Source of the DNA: Tenodera sinensis
Lineage: Eukaryota > Arthropoda > Insecta > Mantodea > Mantidae
Direction: 5' to 3'
DNA length: 64,000 nt
NCBI GenBank assembly: GCA_030765045.1
Contig: CM060969.1
Coordinates: 49,178,716-49,242,715, forward strand
Shown in pieces: positions 32,891 to 44,655 of the stretch; the first letter of the stretch is position 1; the number at the start of each line of letters is the position of its first letter. The notes below the pieces were generated by a model. The model was not told the origin of the DNA, did not search any database, and saw only the letters and a program-made list of their open reading frames with translations. The position numbers and the translations under genes are program-made.

Positions 32891-33511
32891 GAAGTTTAAG
32901 AAAGGTTTATCCTTTCTGTATAAGGAGGTAAAGCAATGAGCTGTGTGAGTGAATTACAGACAAGATTCAATTCTTAGTTTGAGCGTGTATCAGCTGCATG
33001 TGTCGTGAAGGAAGATAATGACGCACTTATGAGTGTTAAGTGATTGTGTTGTCTAAGTCAACTGTTTGAGAGACCGAAAGTGAAGAAAGACAGAAAGCAG
33101 TGAGTCAAGGTTATGAGAAGAAAACAGTTGTGTGGTGGAATATCACAGAAGACTGTAGACTATGTAACATCAGTAAAAGAGAATTGTGTATTTTTGCAAA
33201 CGGAGGAAAATAAAGTAAGGGAAAAAATAACTGGACTTTTATCATTTTGTTACACTGGTGTCAGAAGTAGAATTTGTCAAATTGTCGTTTTGTTATGCTA
33301 TATTCAAAATTAGGAGCACAAAATTGATATAAAATGGTCCCTTTTATTTCTCTAACTTTAGGTTGTTGTCCTGTTTAATTGGTTTTTAATAAATGATCAC
33401 AGGATATAGCAAACTTAGTAAAACTCATTATGAACGTATCAGTATTTAAATAATGTAATTTGGACTCTCCTTTACTTTATGTCCTGCAAAAACTTTTTCA
33501 AGTTCCGACAT

Positions 33512-33885
33512 CAGTTGTGGCGACTATGGCCAAGAGGTTAGACTGTTCGCCTACCACCTAGAATGGGTTCGATCCCAGGGACCCACATGTGGTGTTCATG
33601 GTGGACGAAGTGGCATCTGGGGCGTTTTCTCCAGTTTCCCCCACCACTCATTTCACCAATTGCTCAATCATCACCTTTCCAATCATCCATTTTGCCTGCA
33701 TATCATTTATCCTCTTCCTCAGTATCATACCTGGTGCCTGGCTGACCTCCCGCTTCCAGGTCTTTACTCTGTCCATTCCATAGGCTCCTATGCTCCCCAA
33801 CAGGCTCGACCCTAGACACTGGCTTGTAAGTCCTAGGGGGTGTAAGACCTTCATGAGGGGAGGATAATCAGAGGAAGACGAAGAA
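33512..33885 (+). mobile_element. SINE family S2, full copy
   Basis: tRNA-like head: A box around TATGGCCAAGAGGTTAG (33525) and B box GGTTCGATCCC (33566-33576). The body has CCCACCACTCATTTCACCAA and ends with CCTAGGGGGTGTAAGACC and GGGGAGGATAAT. The truncated, inverted relative lies at 31560-31850. Confidence 0.85.
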
Positions 33886-34026
33886 ATCAGTTGCAACATT
33901 GCATTCTATAGGAAGTCACAAATTTAATATAATCCAAACATAAAAAAGTAATTTCCATATATCAGCCAGTTAATGATTGATTGTTCTAACACACAAACAT
34001 TTTGTAGGTAAACTTTATAAGGTAGA

Positions 34027-34530
34027 ATGAGACATGGTACTGTGGTAGCTCAGTGGTTAAAAGCAGCTGTGCAAAGAGCAGATGTTAAAAATCCCGATTA
34101 TTCTCAACTAATCATAAAGACATTGGGACATTATACTTCATTTTTGGTTAGGGCACTGAATTTTTCATTTCTGATTCTGCTATATGAAAAAGGAGCTTTA
34201 AATAATCTCTAAACGGTGAAAAATGCATAATTTTGAGAGGTAGAATGAGAGCTGAAAAGTTCAATGCCATAGCCAGTATTTGAACCACAGATCTTCTGGT
34301 TCATGTGTGACTGTTCTAACCGCTAAGCTACTGTGGCCAACTTGCCAGCTTCCCCAACTGATCTGTATTTTTCCAGAAGACCACAGGGAGTCTCACATTG
34401 GAGTTAAGTATTCCAAGGGTGACTTGCAATCATAAATACTTTGTGGGTTTAAATAACCTTAGCTGCTAATTTTATTTTTGTATGCCAACCAACTTTCTGC
34501 TGATGTTTTTAAACACACAAACCATGTGTG
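34027..34530. mobile_element. S1 fragments in opposite orientations
   Basis: 34033-34095 (+) has a tRNA-like start GTGGTAGCTCAGTGGTTAAA. 34236-34530 (-) is a diverged complete S1: complement of GGTAGAATGAGAGC (its CTACCTC end), TTTGAACCACAGATCTTCTG (B box side) and TTGGTTGGCATA hairpin block. Confidence 0.7.
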
Positions 34531-34760
34531 GATAATGTTTGAGAAACAATAACAATGCATAAATTCATTTGAAATTAAACAAGTGAAAGCTAATCTACAA
34601 ATATAAGAAACATTTTAGAGACTAGAAGCTTCACTTATAGTAGTATTTGCTGCAAATTCTTGAAATTAAAAGCAAAGTCCAAATATGCTCACTGAATACT
34701 TATAGCGTATGTGCCGATGTTGGTAGCAGAAAAGTTGCCTTGTTGCCAATGTTAAAAATA

Positions 34761-35617
34761 CGAGGGGTAGTCATGAAGTTGTTATCACCTTGACAAAATG
34801 AAGCTGTGATCATGAAACTCGGTGATAGTATTAGACCTTCTCTCACCCTCCAACATGACACATTTTTCCCGATGGATGACTGGACGGAGCACTTGGTTGT
34901 AGAAGTTGGCATTTTGGCTGTTAAGGAAACGTTCCACCTCATAAAGCACCTTGTCACTCTGGAAATGCCTGCCACACAATGGTTTTCATCTGAGGAAAGA
35001 GGAACAAGTCACTGGGTGCCATAGCAGGGGAATGTGGGGTGGGGTGACACAAAATTTGATAGCCTAAAGAAGCAGCGTGCGTGACTGTGTCCTTTGCAGA
35101 ATGAGCAGGGGCATTGTCGTGAAGCAGCTTCCCATGACGCTTCATCCTTATAGCCTCCTGTAAACTTGTCAGGAGATTTCGGTAGTATGCTCCTGTAATG
35201 GTATACCCCTTCTGAGCATAATGTCAGCACCACACCTTGGATGTCCCAAAAAATACTCATCACCACCTTACTCGGTGGTTGTGTCTGCCGCTTCATTCTT
35301 TGTCATGCAGACTAGTTTGACCACACTGAAAGCTTCCTCGCCACCTGCCACTGTGTCATGTGGTGGTACATTGTTGCCATACACTTCCACCAGCGTTGTT
35401 CCCCTTCAAACGCAGGAAATGGGTTACAGCACAATACTCCACTTTATCAATGGGCTGCACCATTTTGTTTTATGTTCTCTAGCGGCATGCTACGGTGATG
35501 TAGCATAGTAATTTAAATGTTTACCAGGACTTCAGACATGTACCTGCAAACTGACAAAAAATCAATTACATAACTTTATTTTTTCGAGGTGATAATTAAA
35601 ACTTTGACTACCCCTTG
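34761..35617 (-). mobile_element. Internally deleted mariner, 857 bp
   Basis: TA-flanked (34759-34760 and 35618-35619) with TIRs CGAGGGGTAGTCATGAAGTT and, on the complement, CAAGGGGTAGTCAAAGTTTT, both leading to ATCACCT. The minus strand keeps transposase scraps: MSIFWDIQGVVLT (second-Asp motif), LLHDNAPAHSAKDT (third-Asp motif intact), HSPAMAPSDLFLFPQMK. The N-terminal half is deleted. A mariner relative distinct from the 16.8 kb one. Confidence 0.9.
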
Positions 35618-36205
35618 TACACTAGTTAATAAATGAACTGTTTTCGCAGATCCAAAGTATTCTAAAGTATAACTATTGTCTAAACTGGGCTATGTTTTAC
35701 TTACATATCTAAGCTACTGAAATAAACCACAGTGTATATCTCCCAGATGTCTTCAATCAGTTCTTGAAGCAGATTGGTTTTCCTCTTTTCACAGTCTTGC
35801 TACCCTGGTACTCTATCAAATGCACATCCATTTGAGTCAGTTTGATCTGCCCCTTAATAGGCAGTGCTGGAGAGATCGCCAGTGAGACTCAGTATTGTTT
35901 GTACGGTTGTTTGCTATTGGTTGCATGAAATGCAGGCTTTGGTTTACAGTTTGGTTTACAGCTAGGAGGGTTGAATGAAAAGGAATGCCTCCACCTTCGT
36001 TACTTCCATGGGAATATTTTAATAAATCAAACGTTGAAATAGTCCTTAGAATGTGCTCTTTAATTACCATTATTCACTTTTTCATATAGTCACCAGACAA
36101 TTGGATACACTACTGCCAACGATGAACAAGTTTTCTTAGGCCGTCATGAAAGAAGTCAACACTCTGCATCAGAAACATAATGATGTCCCTTCAGATTTTC
36201 TTTCA

Positions 36206-37140
36206 CTATCGGGAACAGTTGGGCGGTGCTAAATTTGGACTGTATGGAGGATGCCTTACTGGAGATGAGATCCAGTCTCTGAAGTTCTGCTGTGGTGGCA
36301 TATGAAGTAGGTGGTCTGGCATTGTCATGCTGCAGGAGAACATTTTTCCTTTCACAATCTTGTTAACTGTAGTTTCAAAGTTCGCAGCATTATGATGTAA
36401 CACTCTAAATTTATTGTTGCTCCATGTTCAGGAAATCAACATGGATAGTACCATCTGCATCCCAGAACACTCTTGCTATGGCTTTTCCAGCTGAGGGCTG
36501 TGTCTTGAATTTCTTTTCCTGAGGTGAGTCTTTGTGTTGACATTCCATAGAATGACTTTTCGTCTCTGGGTCGTAATGGTGTACCTGTGTTTCGTCTCCT
36601 GTCACAACTGAATGGAGAAAGGTATCACCTTCATTCTCGTAATGTGAGAGGGTTTCCTGGCCAAATTTCACTTCAGGCTCAGCAACCTGGGTACCCATCA
36701 TGTACATATCCTCTGATAGCCAAGCAAAACAATAATGTCACCCACATGTTCTTGTGAAATGTTGATTATGCTTGAAATTTCTCTCTGAAATTGATTCATC
36801 CTGAATCAATGTCAACCTTTGCTTGCGAAACTGGGTGGTTGCTGTCATAGAACGCCCAACTCTTTGTCACATGTCGGATGTTCTCACCTGAACATTTTTA
36901 AACTTATTCGCCCAACAATGCACAGTACTCATTGATACAATCACCATAAACAGCGTGCATTCTCTGATGAATCTCCTTTGGGGTGACACCTTCTGCTGCC
37001 AGGAATTCAATGACTGCATGTTGCTTAAATTGCATCGAGTTTGCACTTTAACAATGCAACCATTCAATGCTAAGTAAGGCTTCCTGCCAACTGGAAGTCT
37101 AGAGGAGAGTACTGAATAAGCCAGTACTTGTCGCATACCA
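36206..37140 (-). pseudogene. mariner transposase, inactivated
   Basis: Order on the minus strand: a decayed HTH (RFIRECTLFMVIVSMSTVHC, near 36990), then HYENEGDTFLHSVVTGDETQ (first Asp, Trp replaced by Gln), KKKFKTQPSAGKAI-like region, RVFWDADGTIHVDFL (second Asp), then LLHHNAANFETT with PYSPNLAPPNCS. The third catalytic Asp position (HDNA in active relatives) is His here. Several frameshifts. Confidence 0.85.
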
Positions 37141-37149
37141 ATGCTGCCA

Positions 37150-37411
37150 TCTGTTGAGTTACGAAAGTGGATTGAAATTAAAAAAATATTTTGTTTAATG
37201 ACAGTGTCAATTGAAAGGATCACATCAATGTCGCCGGTGTGCCAGAATTTTGTCCCGCAGGAGTACTTTTTACTTTTACATGTCAATAAATCTACTGACA
37301 TGGAGCTGTTGTTTTTAAGCACACTTAAAAACCATTGGTCTGGGCCAGATTTGAACCCACGACCTTAGGATCAGTAGGCCAGCGTCTAACCATCTGAGCC
37401 ACCCAGACCGA
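37150..37411 (-). mobile_element. SINE family S4, copy 1
   Basis: tRNA-like head on the minus strand: TCGGTCTGGGTGGCTCAGAT (A box) and GTGGGTTCAAATCTGGCC (B box) within 37340-37411, followed by a body shared with 52030-52225 (TTTTTAAGCACACTTAAAAACC and upstream). It interrupts the mariner. Confidence 0.82.
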
Positions 37412-37451
37412 CGTGAAGGTGGAGGCATTACTTTTCAGTCAACCCTCATAT

Positions 37452-39060
37452 TAAGCTACTGTGTACTTACCGGTAATTGGTGTGGATTGTGCTGGCAAAT
37501 TCCGCATGCTGCTCAATTAAAGCAAACAAGGTGGCACCATATCTGCAGTTTTTGGAATGTGGTGTCATCCATACCTTATTGGTGACCACATCGATCGTTC
37601 TGAGGATCCAGTTCCCTTCCATGATACAGCTGCTTTATATTTCCTTCTTGCAGTTTTATATTCATTGATCTGAACAATGTACCTAACACTGCCTATTTTG
37701 CTGCTGTTTATGTATTTGATGTCTATTGAGGATGTGCACACCTCTCGACAATATCTGAACCAATCACCTATTGTTTTGTGGCCTAGCTTGTGTCTCCAAT
37801 GGAACAATATATGATACTTTGCTCATACAAAAATACATGGGCATAGTTGAGTGTAACTAGGAGCACTTGGGCAGGCGGTAATCTAGAGTTCTCAAGCCAA
37901 GTACTCTATGCCACATACTCTGAAAACTCTTCATGCCCATACCTACATGAAAATAGCTCATATCTTGATCCCATTTCGTAATGGGGTGAAGGGTGACACT
38001 GCACTGCTAACATAATATGCCTGTTCTTAATAAATTGTCATATAGGAACTGCATGCAAGTGTGTGACACAATGGTGCCATAGCATTGAAACACAATTTAC
38101 ACTTACAAAGTTTATTTATACCTCACCGAAAACCAGTTATTACATCTTTGGTGTGACATCCTTGATAAGTACTTTCTTGTACTACATCTCATCATTGAAT
38201 TGTTATACTGAATGGCAGGGATCAAATAGTAAAGGTAGTTTGCTTCTATAACGATAGTATATATGGTAGACACATGTAGGGTTTTAATACTGTCTGCAAG
38301 GCATGTCTGGAGCATTGGTGCAGAGGTTGGCAGCAAATGGTTCCAACTATCAAAATTAGCTACACTGCTATTCCTGGGCAACTTCGGAAGGTTGCTATAA
38401 TTTGATATATAAGATTACAATCTAAGTAAAGGAGAATATTTATATGAATTGATGTTTACTGTGAGAATAAAATATGTCTTATGAAATCTGTCTTGTGATA
38501 TGAGGAAGGTGAAAGCATTTTGGATCATCAACCTTATTATGTACTAGTTTATAGGGGTAGGGTAACAAGTGATAGTTCCTTCTGTGTGATAGCTTTTAAA
38601 TTGAAATAACCAAAATAATGAACCATAGGAAATTAAACTAGAAAAATAATGAAATTGCTAGAGAAATGCATATTTACAAGCTTATATGAAGTTATACCAG
38701 TAAGAAGATTCAGCATGTCTTACGAAAAGAAGCAATAATGCCAGGTCTTCAAAGCTTGTTAAATAGTAGATTTTACACATTATGAATCTTATTTTATCAC
38801 ATAATTATAATGCTTTGCTAGACGAGGGAAAGTTTGTATTTCAGTGTCTGGTTCATTTCTCTTTTTTTGCTGAAATGCCACCTTGAGTTGTAAGCTGCAT
38901 AATGCATTGCTTAGTATGCCATGACCATTACCATGAAAAGAAACAAATAGCAACTTACTGTAGATCTTGGGAAAAGTATCATTATTTAAAAGTTCAACTA
39001 ATATCTTAGAATTGGTATCTCAAAACGGTGGCATTGTGTGCATTAAGCAGATCTATATTT
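37452..39060. other. Intron 2 sequence, nothing recognised
   Basis: AT-rich sequence with no assignable coding or repeat motif. Confidence 0.4.
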
Positions 39061-39065
39061 TCTCT

Positions 39066-39418
39066 CTAGTAAGATTTTATGTTACCCCCCATGACCCCAT
39101 GGCACAACAGCCCATCTGGGCCAAGACCTACTGCCCAACTGCTGCATCCCCCACCTCTGTCCACCATAGCCATCATGAGTGGGGTGCAGTACTGGAGATG
39201 GGATGTGGTCAGCGCCCCGGTTCCTCCCGGCCAGTTATGCAGTCTTCTTGACCAGGGGCTGCTACTTTTCAATCCAGTAGCTTTTCAGTTGGCTCCTCAA
39301 GGAGACTGAGTGTAACCCAAACCAGGTCTCTCAGTGGGAGAAAATCCTCACGCCGGCACTGGGAATCGAACCCAGGTGCCCCACTTGTTAAGCAGCGGCG
39401 CTACCACCATGCTAAATG
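39066..39418 (-). mobile_element. SINE family S3, copy 1
   Basis: The minus strand begins near 39418 with TTAGCATGGTGGTAGCGCCG (A box) and CTGGGTTCGATTCCCAGTGC (B box at 39361-39372, perfect consensus). The body includes TCCCACTGAGAGACCTGG and ends in GCCATGGGGTCATGGGGG. A + strand relative is at 44035-44335. Confidence 0.87.
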
Positions 39419-39759
39419 GTTCATCGATTATATAAGTCTTTGAAAATGAAGACTTCACAGGCTATTTGCAGAAAATTCAAGAAATACATTTTATTGGTAA
39501 AGCAGATATCTTGAATATCAGGTGTTTTATAAACATTGTTTGAGCCATTTTTCAGAAAATAAATAATGAAAGGTTTTCCATAAAAGAGTAGCTTGACGTA
39601 TTTTATTGAAAACTATTTGTGTTGCATACTTGAAAGATGTTGGAAGAACACACTATGTGTTTACTTTTTCAACCTTGTTTGGGTGACATTTCAATTTTGG
39701 GTTGTGCAGTTCGTAGAGTAACTCATATGGATCTTCTTCTAAAAATGGCTTTTATCACT

Positions 39760-40528
39760 TTTGTGTAGGAATGCTATACTTTGGAACGGTTATTTGAATT
39801 ATTTATATGCTGGAACAGGGGCTGGTGGGAGAGAGCTCTACAATAGCCTAACACGACGAGTCCTTAAATATTGTTTCATTCTCCCTGCTGGTGCTGTTTT
39901 TTATCGAAGCTTCGTTGGGTCTTTGAAATCTTTGTGATCTCTGGTCGTGGTAACGGATGGAATGAAAAATCACACGATGTTTCTTCACCACAATGTATTA
40001 CTTTATTAACACTTTTTCTATATTTTACATTAAAATGAATCCTCCTAGCACCGTTTTGAATGATTTAAAACCTTTCCACTTTTTTACTTAGTGGAACTAA
40101 TGCTTGATGAAAGTCTGGTAAACGTTCTACAATGTTCACACGTTACATCAACACGTCCTTACACCTTGAATATATACACGCTAGTGGGAAGAGTCTGATG
40201 TCACCTCACGTAATACTGCCTTTTTCGTATACATCCGTGTATGCGTCCATCAAATAGTTCCTTCTTGTTAGGGAAACGATCCCTAACCATCCTCCCTTCG
40301 CTTTTATTATGGAACACATATAATTCTAATATTTATACATATATATTAAAATTAAATATGGAAATATTTATGACGTCTTTAAACAAACTTAGTTGTTCGT
40401 AACAATGAACATTATTAACACGTTTTCGTCATTTAACCACCTCATACCAACATCAAAAAACAAATTACACTTTTAACAAATATTCACATAAACGATTTTC
40501 TTTTGGGGTCTTCCAATATTCTGTCTCA
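39760..40528. repeat. Diverged solo LTR related to the gag-only element
   Basis: The right end CAATATTCTGTCTCA (40514-40528) equals that of the 560-bp LTR. Inside, GGTCGTGGTAACGGATGGAA, CGTCCTTACACC and ACGCTAGTGGG align with GGATGTGGTTGCGGAATGGA, CGTCTTTACAC and ACGCTAATG of that LTR in the same order. The left edge is uncertain. No internal region is attached, so it is probably a solo LTR. Confidence 0.65.
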
Positions 40529-41360
40529 CCGCATAAGTACCATTTTGTAGCTATGAGACTCAAAGTAATTTTTATCAACTTTATCGATGTACCTCAGGGC
40601 GCGGTACGGGTCAACACCTTGCAAGGATGATTAAATTCCATTTCCGTTTTAAAAAAACTTATTTATTGTTCCTTTATATCACAAATAATAACACAGATAT
40701 TCTGGATTGGCGTCTTCCATCTCAAGCCCTGCGGGGTTCACACTACTCGAACACGGACTTCGCCATTTGCCCGTCACGCCAATCCAAGCAGTTGAACAGA
40801 CAATTGAATATCAGTCTTTGCCGTCTATAATAGCTATTTACAACTTCTGGAGGCCTTTCCGCTGCCCCTATAATTTTGCATTCTATCACTTCAGGGGGTT
40901 TATGCAAAAAAATATTGCCTCAACTTCCTATAATTACTATAGGTAAGCAGTACAGAGAGTAAGAACGAGCAATCCTAAGTCCATATAAAAGCATTGTTCT
41001 TGATGCTACACCTTGCAGTGAAGCAGTTAAGATGGCATAAATTCATTTAATACCAGAAGCTTTGATAAGTATACTTTAAAAAACTCAGGTCATAAAAATA
41101 GTTTCTATAGATAGGGACCTCAAAATTAAACAGTGTGAAAGTCTACTCTCTGGTAACAGGCATTTAAATATTTCAACACCCCATAATTAGTGGGCTAACA
41201 TTTTATTGTAGGCAAGTAAAAACCAGTATATTTTCTCACAAACTCTTGCCCAATGCTGTATAAATCTTTTTTTTATCAGGATTCAACCGTAGGTTACTGA
41301 CCACAGATCAGTTTATCTTTACACCAATGATAGGAATATTTTTATAGAGGAGCACTGAAA
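40529..41360. other. GC-richer stretch then AT-rich, nothing recognised
   Basis: 40560-40900 is richer in GC than its neighbours (GGGCGCGGTACGGGTCAACA) and might be retroelement interior next to the LTR, but no motif supports this. No gene seen. Confidence 0.3.
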
Positions 41361-41364
41361 TGTA

Positions 41365-41450
41365 GTTAGGTGAGAGGTAGAATTGGAACTGAAAACTCAA
41401 TGTCACAGTTGGGAAAAACACACCAACAGTAAGTTTGTTGGCATAGTAAA
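41365..41450. repeat. S1 scraps
   Basis: GGTAGAATTGGAACTGAAAA (complement of the S1 end) is followed directly by CACCAACAGTAAGTTTGTTG on the plus strand (S1 start). The two scraps point in opposite directions. Confidence 0.65.
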
Positions 41451-41834
41451 TAAATTATAATGCAGTTAGATATTTAAATGTGAACACTCAGTAAATGAAA
41501 GGGTATAAAGAAATGATCAAATAAAATTTAATTGAAACCCAAGGCAGACGACATTGCTCTTTTGCGTGGGAGATATAAATGCAGAAATATTCCTTGGATA
41601 TTTTTTGTAGTGGCTATCACGTCCCTTATTGCCTGGTCTGCTGCTCTTCGCATTGGTAAGTTGTAAGATGTGTTAGCAGGAATAGACATCTTACAGCTGA
41701 CTAATGTGAAGAGGATCAGGCTATGAGGGAAGGAGGAGACAGTTACCTGACAAGGAAATTTAACAGGTGATGTCTAATGATTGACCAATGGGAAGAGCAG
41801 CAGATTAGGCAATGAGGGAAGGGGGAGGCAATGA

Positions 41835-42462
41835 CCTTCCTGGGATATAAAGTACTTGCAATAGTAAGTCACCATTGGGGTAATTGTCTCTGATGTGAGA
41901 CTGCCTTTGTGGTTTACCAGGAGAAATACGAACTGGCTTGAGAATTTAATGCCATTCTGGCAGTTTGTCACAATAGCTCAGTGGTTAGAGCGTCCGCCCG
42001 GCAAGCGGAAGGTCTGTGGTTCAAATCCCAGTTGTGGCATTGAATTTTTAAGTTCCAGTTCTACCTCTTAAACTTTGCCCACACACGGCTTGTGTGTTTA
42101 AAAACACCAACAGTAAGTTTGTTGGCATAAATAAATAATAATTACCATGTGAAGGTTATTTAATCCTGGGATATAAAGTACTTGCAATAGTAAGTCACCA
42201 TTGGGGTAATTGTCTCTGATGTGAGACTGCCTTTGTGGTTTACCAGGAGAAATACGAACTGACTTGAGAATTTAATGCCATTCTGGCAGTTTGTCACAAT
42301 AGCTCAGTGGTTAGAGCGTCCGCCCGGCAAACGGAAGGTCTGTGGTTCAAATCCCAGTTGTGGCATTGAATTTTTAAGTTCCGGTTCTACCTCTTAAACT
42401 TTGCCCACACACGGCTTGTGTGTTTAAAAACACCAACAGTAAGTTTGTTGGCATAAATAAAT
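41835..42462 (+). mobile_element. Tandem pair of S1 repeats (326-bp period)
   Basis: Two adjacent copies differ at only a few bases. The tRNA-like parts are at 41966-42039 and 42292-42365, 326 bp apart. A box TAGCTCAGTGGTTAGAGC, B box GTGGTTCAAATCCCAG. The anticodon stem TCCGC/GCGGA encloses CCGGCAA, placing GGC (Ala) in the anticodon position; copy 2 has one mismatch (ACGGA). Each is followed by TGGCATTGAATTTTTAAG, CTACCTCTTAAA, and the hairpin block. Confidence 0.9.
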
Positions 42463-42792
42463 AACATGTATTTCAAGTTTATCATTTTGGTCATTGCTAC
42501 TGTTGTCAGCAGTTGTGAATCAGCCTTAATTGTTATTGGCAAGAGTTGAATGCAGGGAGTTTTCTAATGGAGAGAAAGGCAACTATAGGTTTTACATTGC
42601 TTGCAGCAGAAGTGCTATGTAGAACAGGTATTTAGGGGATAGTGATAATATTCAAAAGCTGGCATTAGCTGTGATGTATCAAGTTTACAAAACTTTTATA
42701 TTTTAATTTTTACTGCCACCTTAGAAAATGCACTGCTTCTGCATGCTGGGATCTCAACCCAGAGATTCCAGATTTAGTTCCTCAAGCTATTC

Positions 42793-42960
42793 TAAAGTAA
42801 GAACAAATTAGAAACAAAGCTTTGCACCAAGAACTTGCAGTATTACTAAGATAAGTGAAGTTTTTGGTTTCTAATTTGTTCTTACTTTAGAATCTTGTTG
42901 CTTCACTGTTAATAGCTTCAATTTCCTTAATTTCCTCAAGCTGTGCTTACAGAAGTTTAT
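42793..42960. repeat. Palindromic repeat P2, copy 2 (centre deleted)
   Basis: CTAAAGTAAGAACAAATTAG at 42794 and its complement ending near 42892 surround a shortened centre. The hairpin-GAAAC core is absent. Right flank TGTTAATAGCTTCAATTTCC is shared with the 12.2-kb copy. Confidence 0.8.
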
Positions 42961-43598
42961 TTTTCTTCCTACTTCACATTATGGAGATAAAACTTTGCAG
43001 AAATAGTTTCATTACACATTTGGTTGTTAGTACAAGGGGGATAGAGGAAACTAAACTGATAATGTTTAAAAGTGTGTTGGTATCAGGTGGCTTTCAAATT
43101 TCATACTTTCCATAACGTGAAAAAGAAGGAAATAGGGAGAGCACTAAAAAAGATGAAGTATTGAATAATTTAAACCATTAGCCCATATCTCATTGCTATA
43201 AAATAAGTTCATTGAAATAAATTGTGTGTTTTAAACAATTCTACATGTTTTATGTGGATAGTAAGTTTCTGCACATTTCTTATTTACTGCTTATACAACA
43301 ATATGCTAAATTCTTTCCAAATTAAGAGAGCTTAACACACCATTTCAAGAAAATTCAAGTTATAATATTTTTTCATATTAATACGGTGAATATTTGGTAT
43401 TTTAATTAAAATTGTTAGAGCCATTTTTGAGAAAATAAAAGATGAAAATTTTCCCATGAATAATTTTTCCATGTAAAGGGTAATCAGAGGTGGGCAATTT
43501 TCCTGAAATCTTTGTCACATCTTTGGGAGATAGTGAAATTAAATATCAAGTTGGTATTTGTCATACTTTGGTTTTAGAGTTATGCTGCCTCTTTCTGT

Positions 43599-43641
43599 CT
43601 CACATGCGCGCACGCACGCGCACACATACACATATGCACAC
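43599..43641. repeat. Short CA/CG dinucleotide run
   Basis: Alternating purine-pyrimidine stretch (GCGCGCACGCACGCGCACAC and following CA repeats). Confidence 0.8.
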
Positions 43642-43764
43642 ACTTCTTCCCTAAAAGTGCTTTTGGGTGGTTACAAGATCTGGAAACGTCTTGATTTGGT
43701 GGTGGAATAGAGTATTTCCTGTAAGTATAAGTACATAGTAGAGAAAGTAAAGAAACATTAATAA

Positions 43765-44000
43765 TTTAATTTAAAAGGTGAGTTAATTAATAACACTGAA
43801 CAACACTTACAACATATTTTTCTGGGACACGTTTCGAAGGTTAACTTTCCTCCATTATCAACCGGACAATGGAGGAACGTTAACCTTCGAAACGCATCCC
43901 GGAAAAATATGTTGTAAGTGTTGTTCAGTGTTATTAACTCACCTTTTAAATTAAATTAATTACAACAACACTGTTTTCAAACTTCTATGAAAGGAAGATA
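43765..44000. repeat. Palindromic repeat P1, copy 2, with 12-bp target duplication
   Basis: Arms meet directly at CCGGACAATGGAGG (about 43862). Flanked by AAACATTAATAA on both sides (43753-43764 and 44001-44012). Ends with the shared tail CTGTTTTCAAACTTCTATGA and GGAAGATA. Confidence 0.9.
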
Positions 44001-44034
44001 AAACATTAATAAGCTTAAATAGGTTAGTTATCTC

Positions 44035-44335
44035 CTTAGCGCAGTGGTAGTGCAGCTGCTTACCAGCAGGGGAGCCAGCTTTAATTCTTGGTATCAGTTT
44101 GGAGATTTTCTTCCATTGGGAGATCTGGTCCAGGGTGCACTCAAGTCTTGTTAGGTCCCTGGAGAGCCAATTGAGGAGCTACTTGATTGAAAAGTAGATC
44201 ACATAACTTGCTGGGAGGGACTGGGATGCTGACCATGTGCTGCATGTCACTCATGTGGTGGATAGAGACGGGGAATGCAGCAGTCAGGCAGTAGGCCCTT
44301 GGCCCAGATGGACTGTTGTGCCACGGGTTTACATT
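44035..44335 (+). mobile_element. SINE family S3, copy 2
   Basis: tRNA-like start CCTTAGCGCAGTGGTAGTGC and decayed B box (TTTAATTCTTGG), then TTGGGAGATCTGGTCCAGGG, AATTGAGGAGCTACTTGATT and CCCAGATGGACTGTTGTGCC, matching the complement of 39066-39418 in order. Confidence 0.82.
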
Positions 44336-44655
44336 TTTTAAATAGGTTAAGAGCAAGCAGTTGTTTCTGAAGCCAAAGCTGCTGATATGATCAGAATGGT
44401 TGAAGGTGATCATAGAAAAGAAAAATGATGATTTATGATCCTAAAAACTTTCATTGAACAATTATGAAATATTGTGGCCTATGCTTTGAGAGCCATTGTT
44501 ATAGAAGCTTGTGGTTATATTGAAAAATGGCATGGCAAGAGTGGAAAAATGAATTTGTTCATTAAATATCTCTCTTCAGTTCATTGTTATTTGTATAGTT
44601 ACATAGTTATTTAATTTTTATGCGCACATTTTAAGTTTTTATAAAACGATTCCAG

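Larger units (their letters stand above)
35965..37448 (-). mobile_element. mariner with a SINE inserted near its 5' end
   Basis: TIRs: left GGAGGGTTGAATGAAAAGGA, right complement TGAGGGTTGACTGAAAAGTA, both continuing ATGCCTCCACCTTC. TA flanks both ends (35963-35964, 37449-37450). Transposase remains are on the minus strand and an S4 SINE occupies about 37150-37411, between TIR and coding region. Without the SINE the element is about 1.2 kb. Confidence 0.9.

Noticed and set aside
40627..40946. Gene in the GC-richer stretch
   Set aside because: Short frames on both strands have no motif or splice support.
41966..42039. A functional tRNA-Ala gene
   Set aside because: The tRNA-like part is embedded in a repeated unit with four or more copies, with mismatches in the arms, so it is a repeat module.
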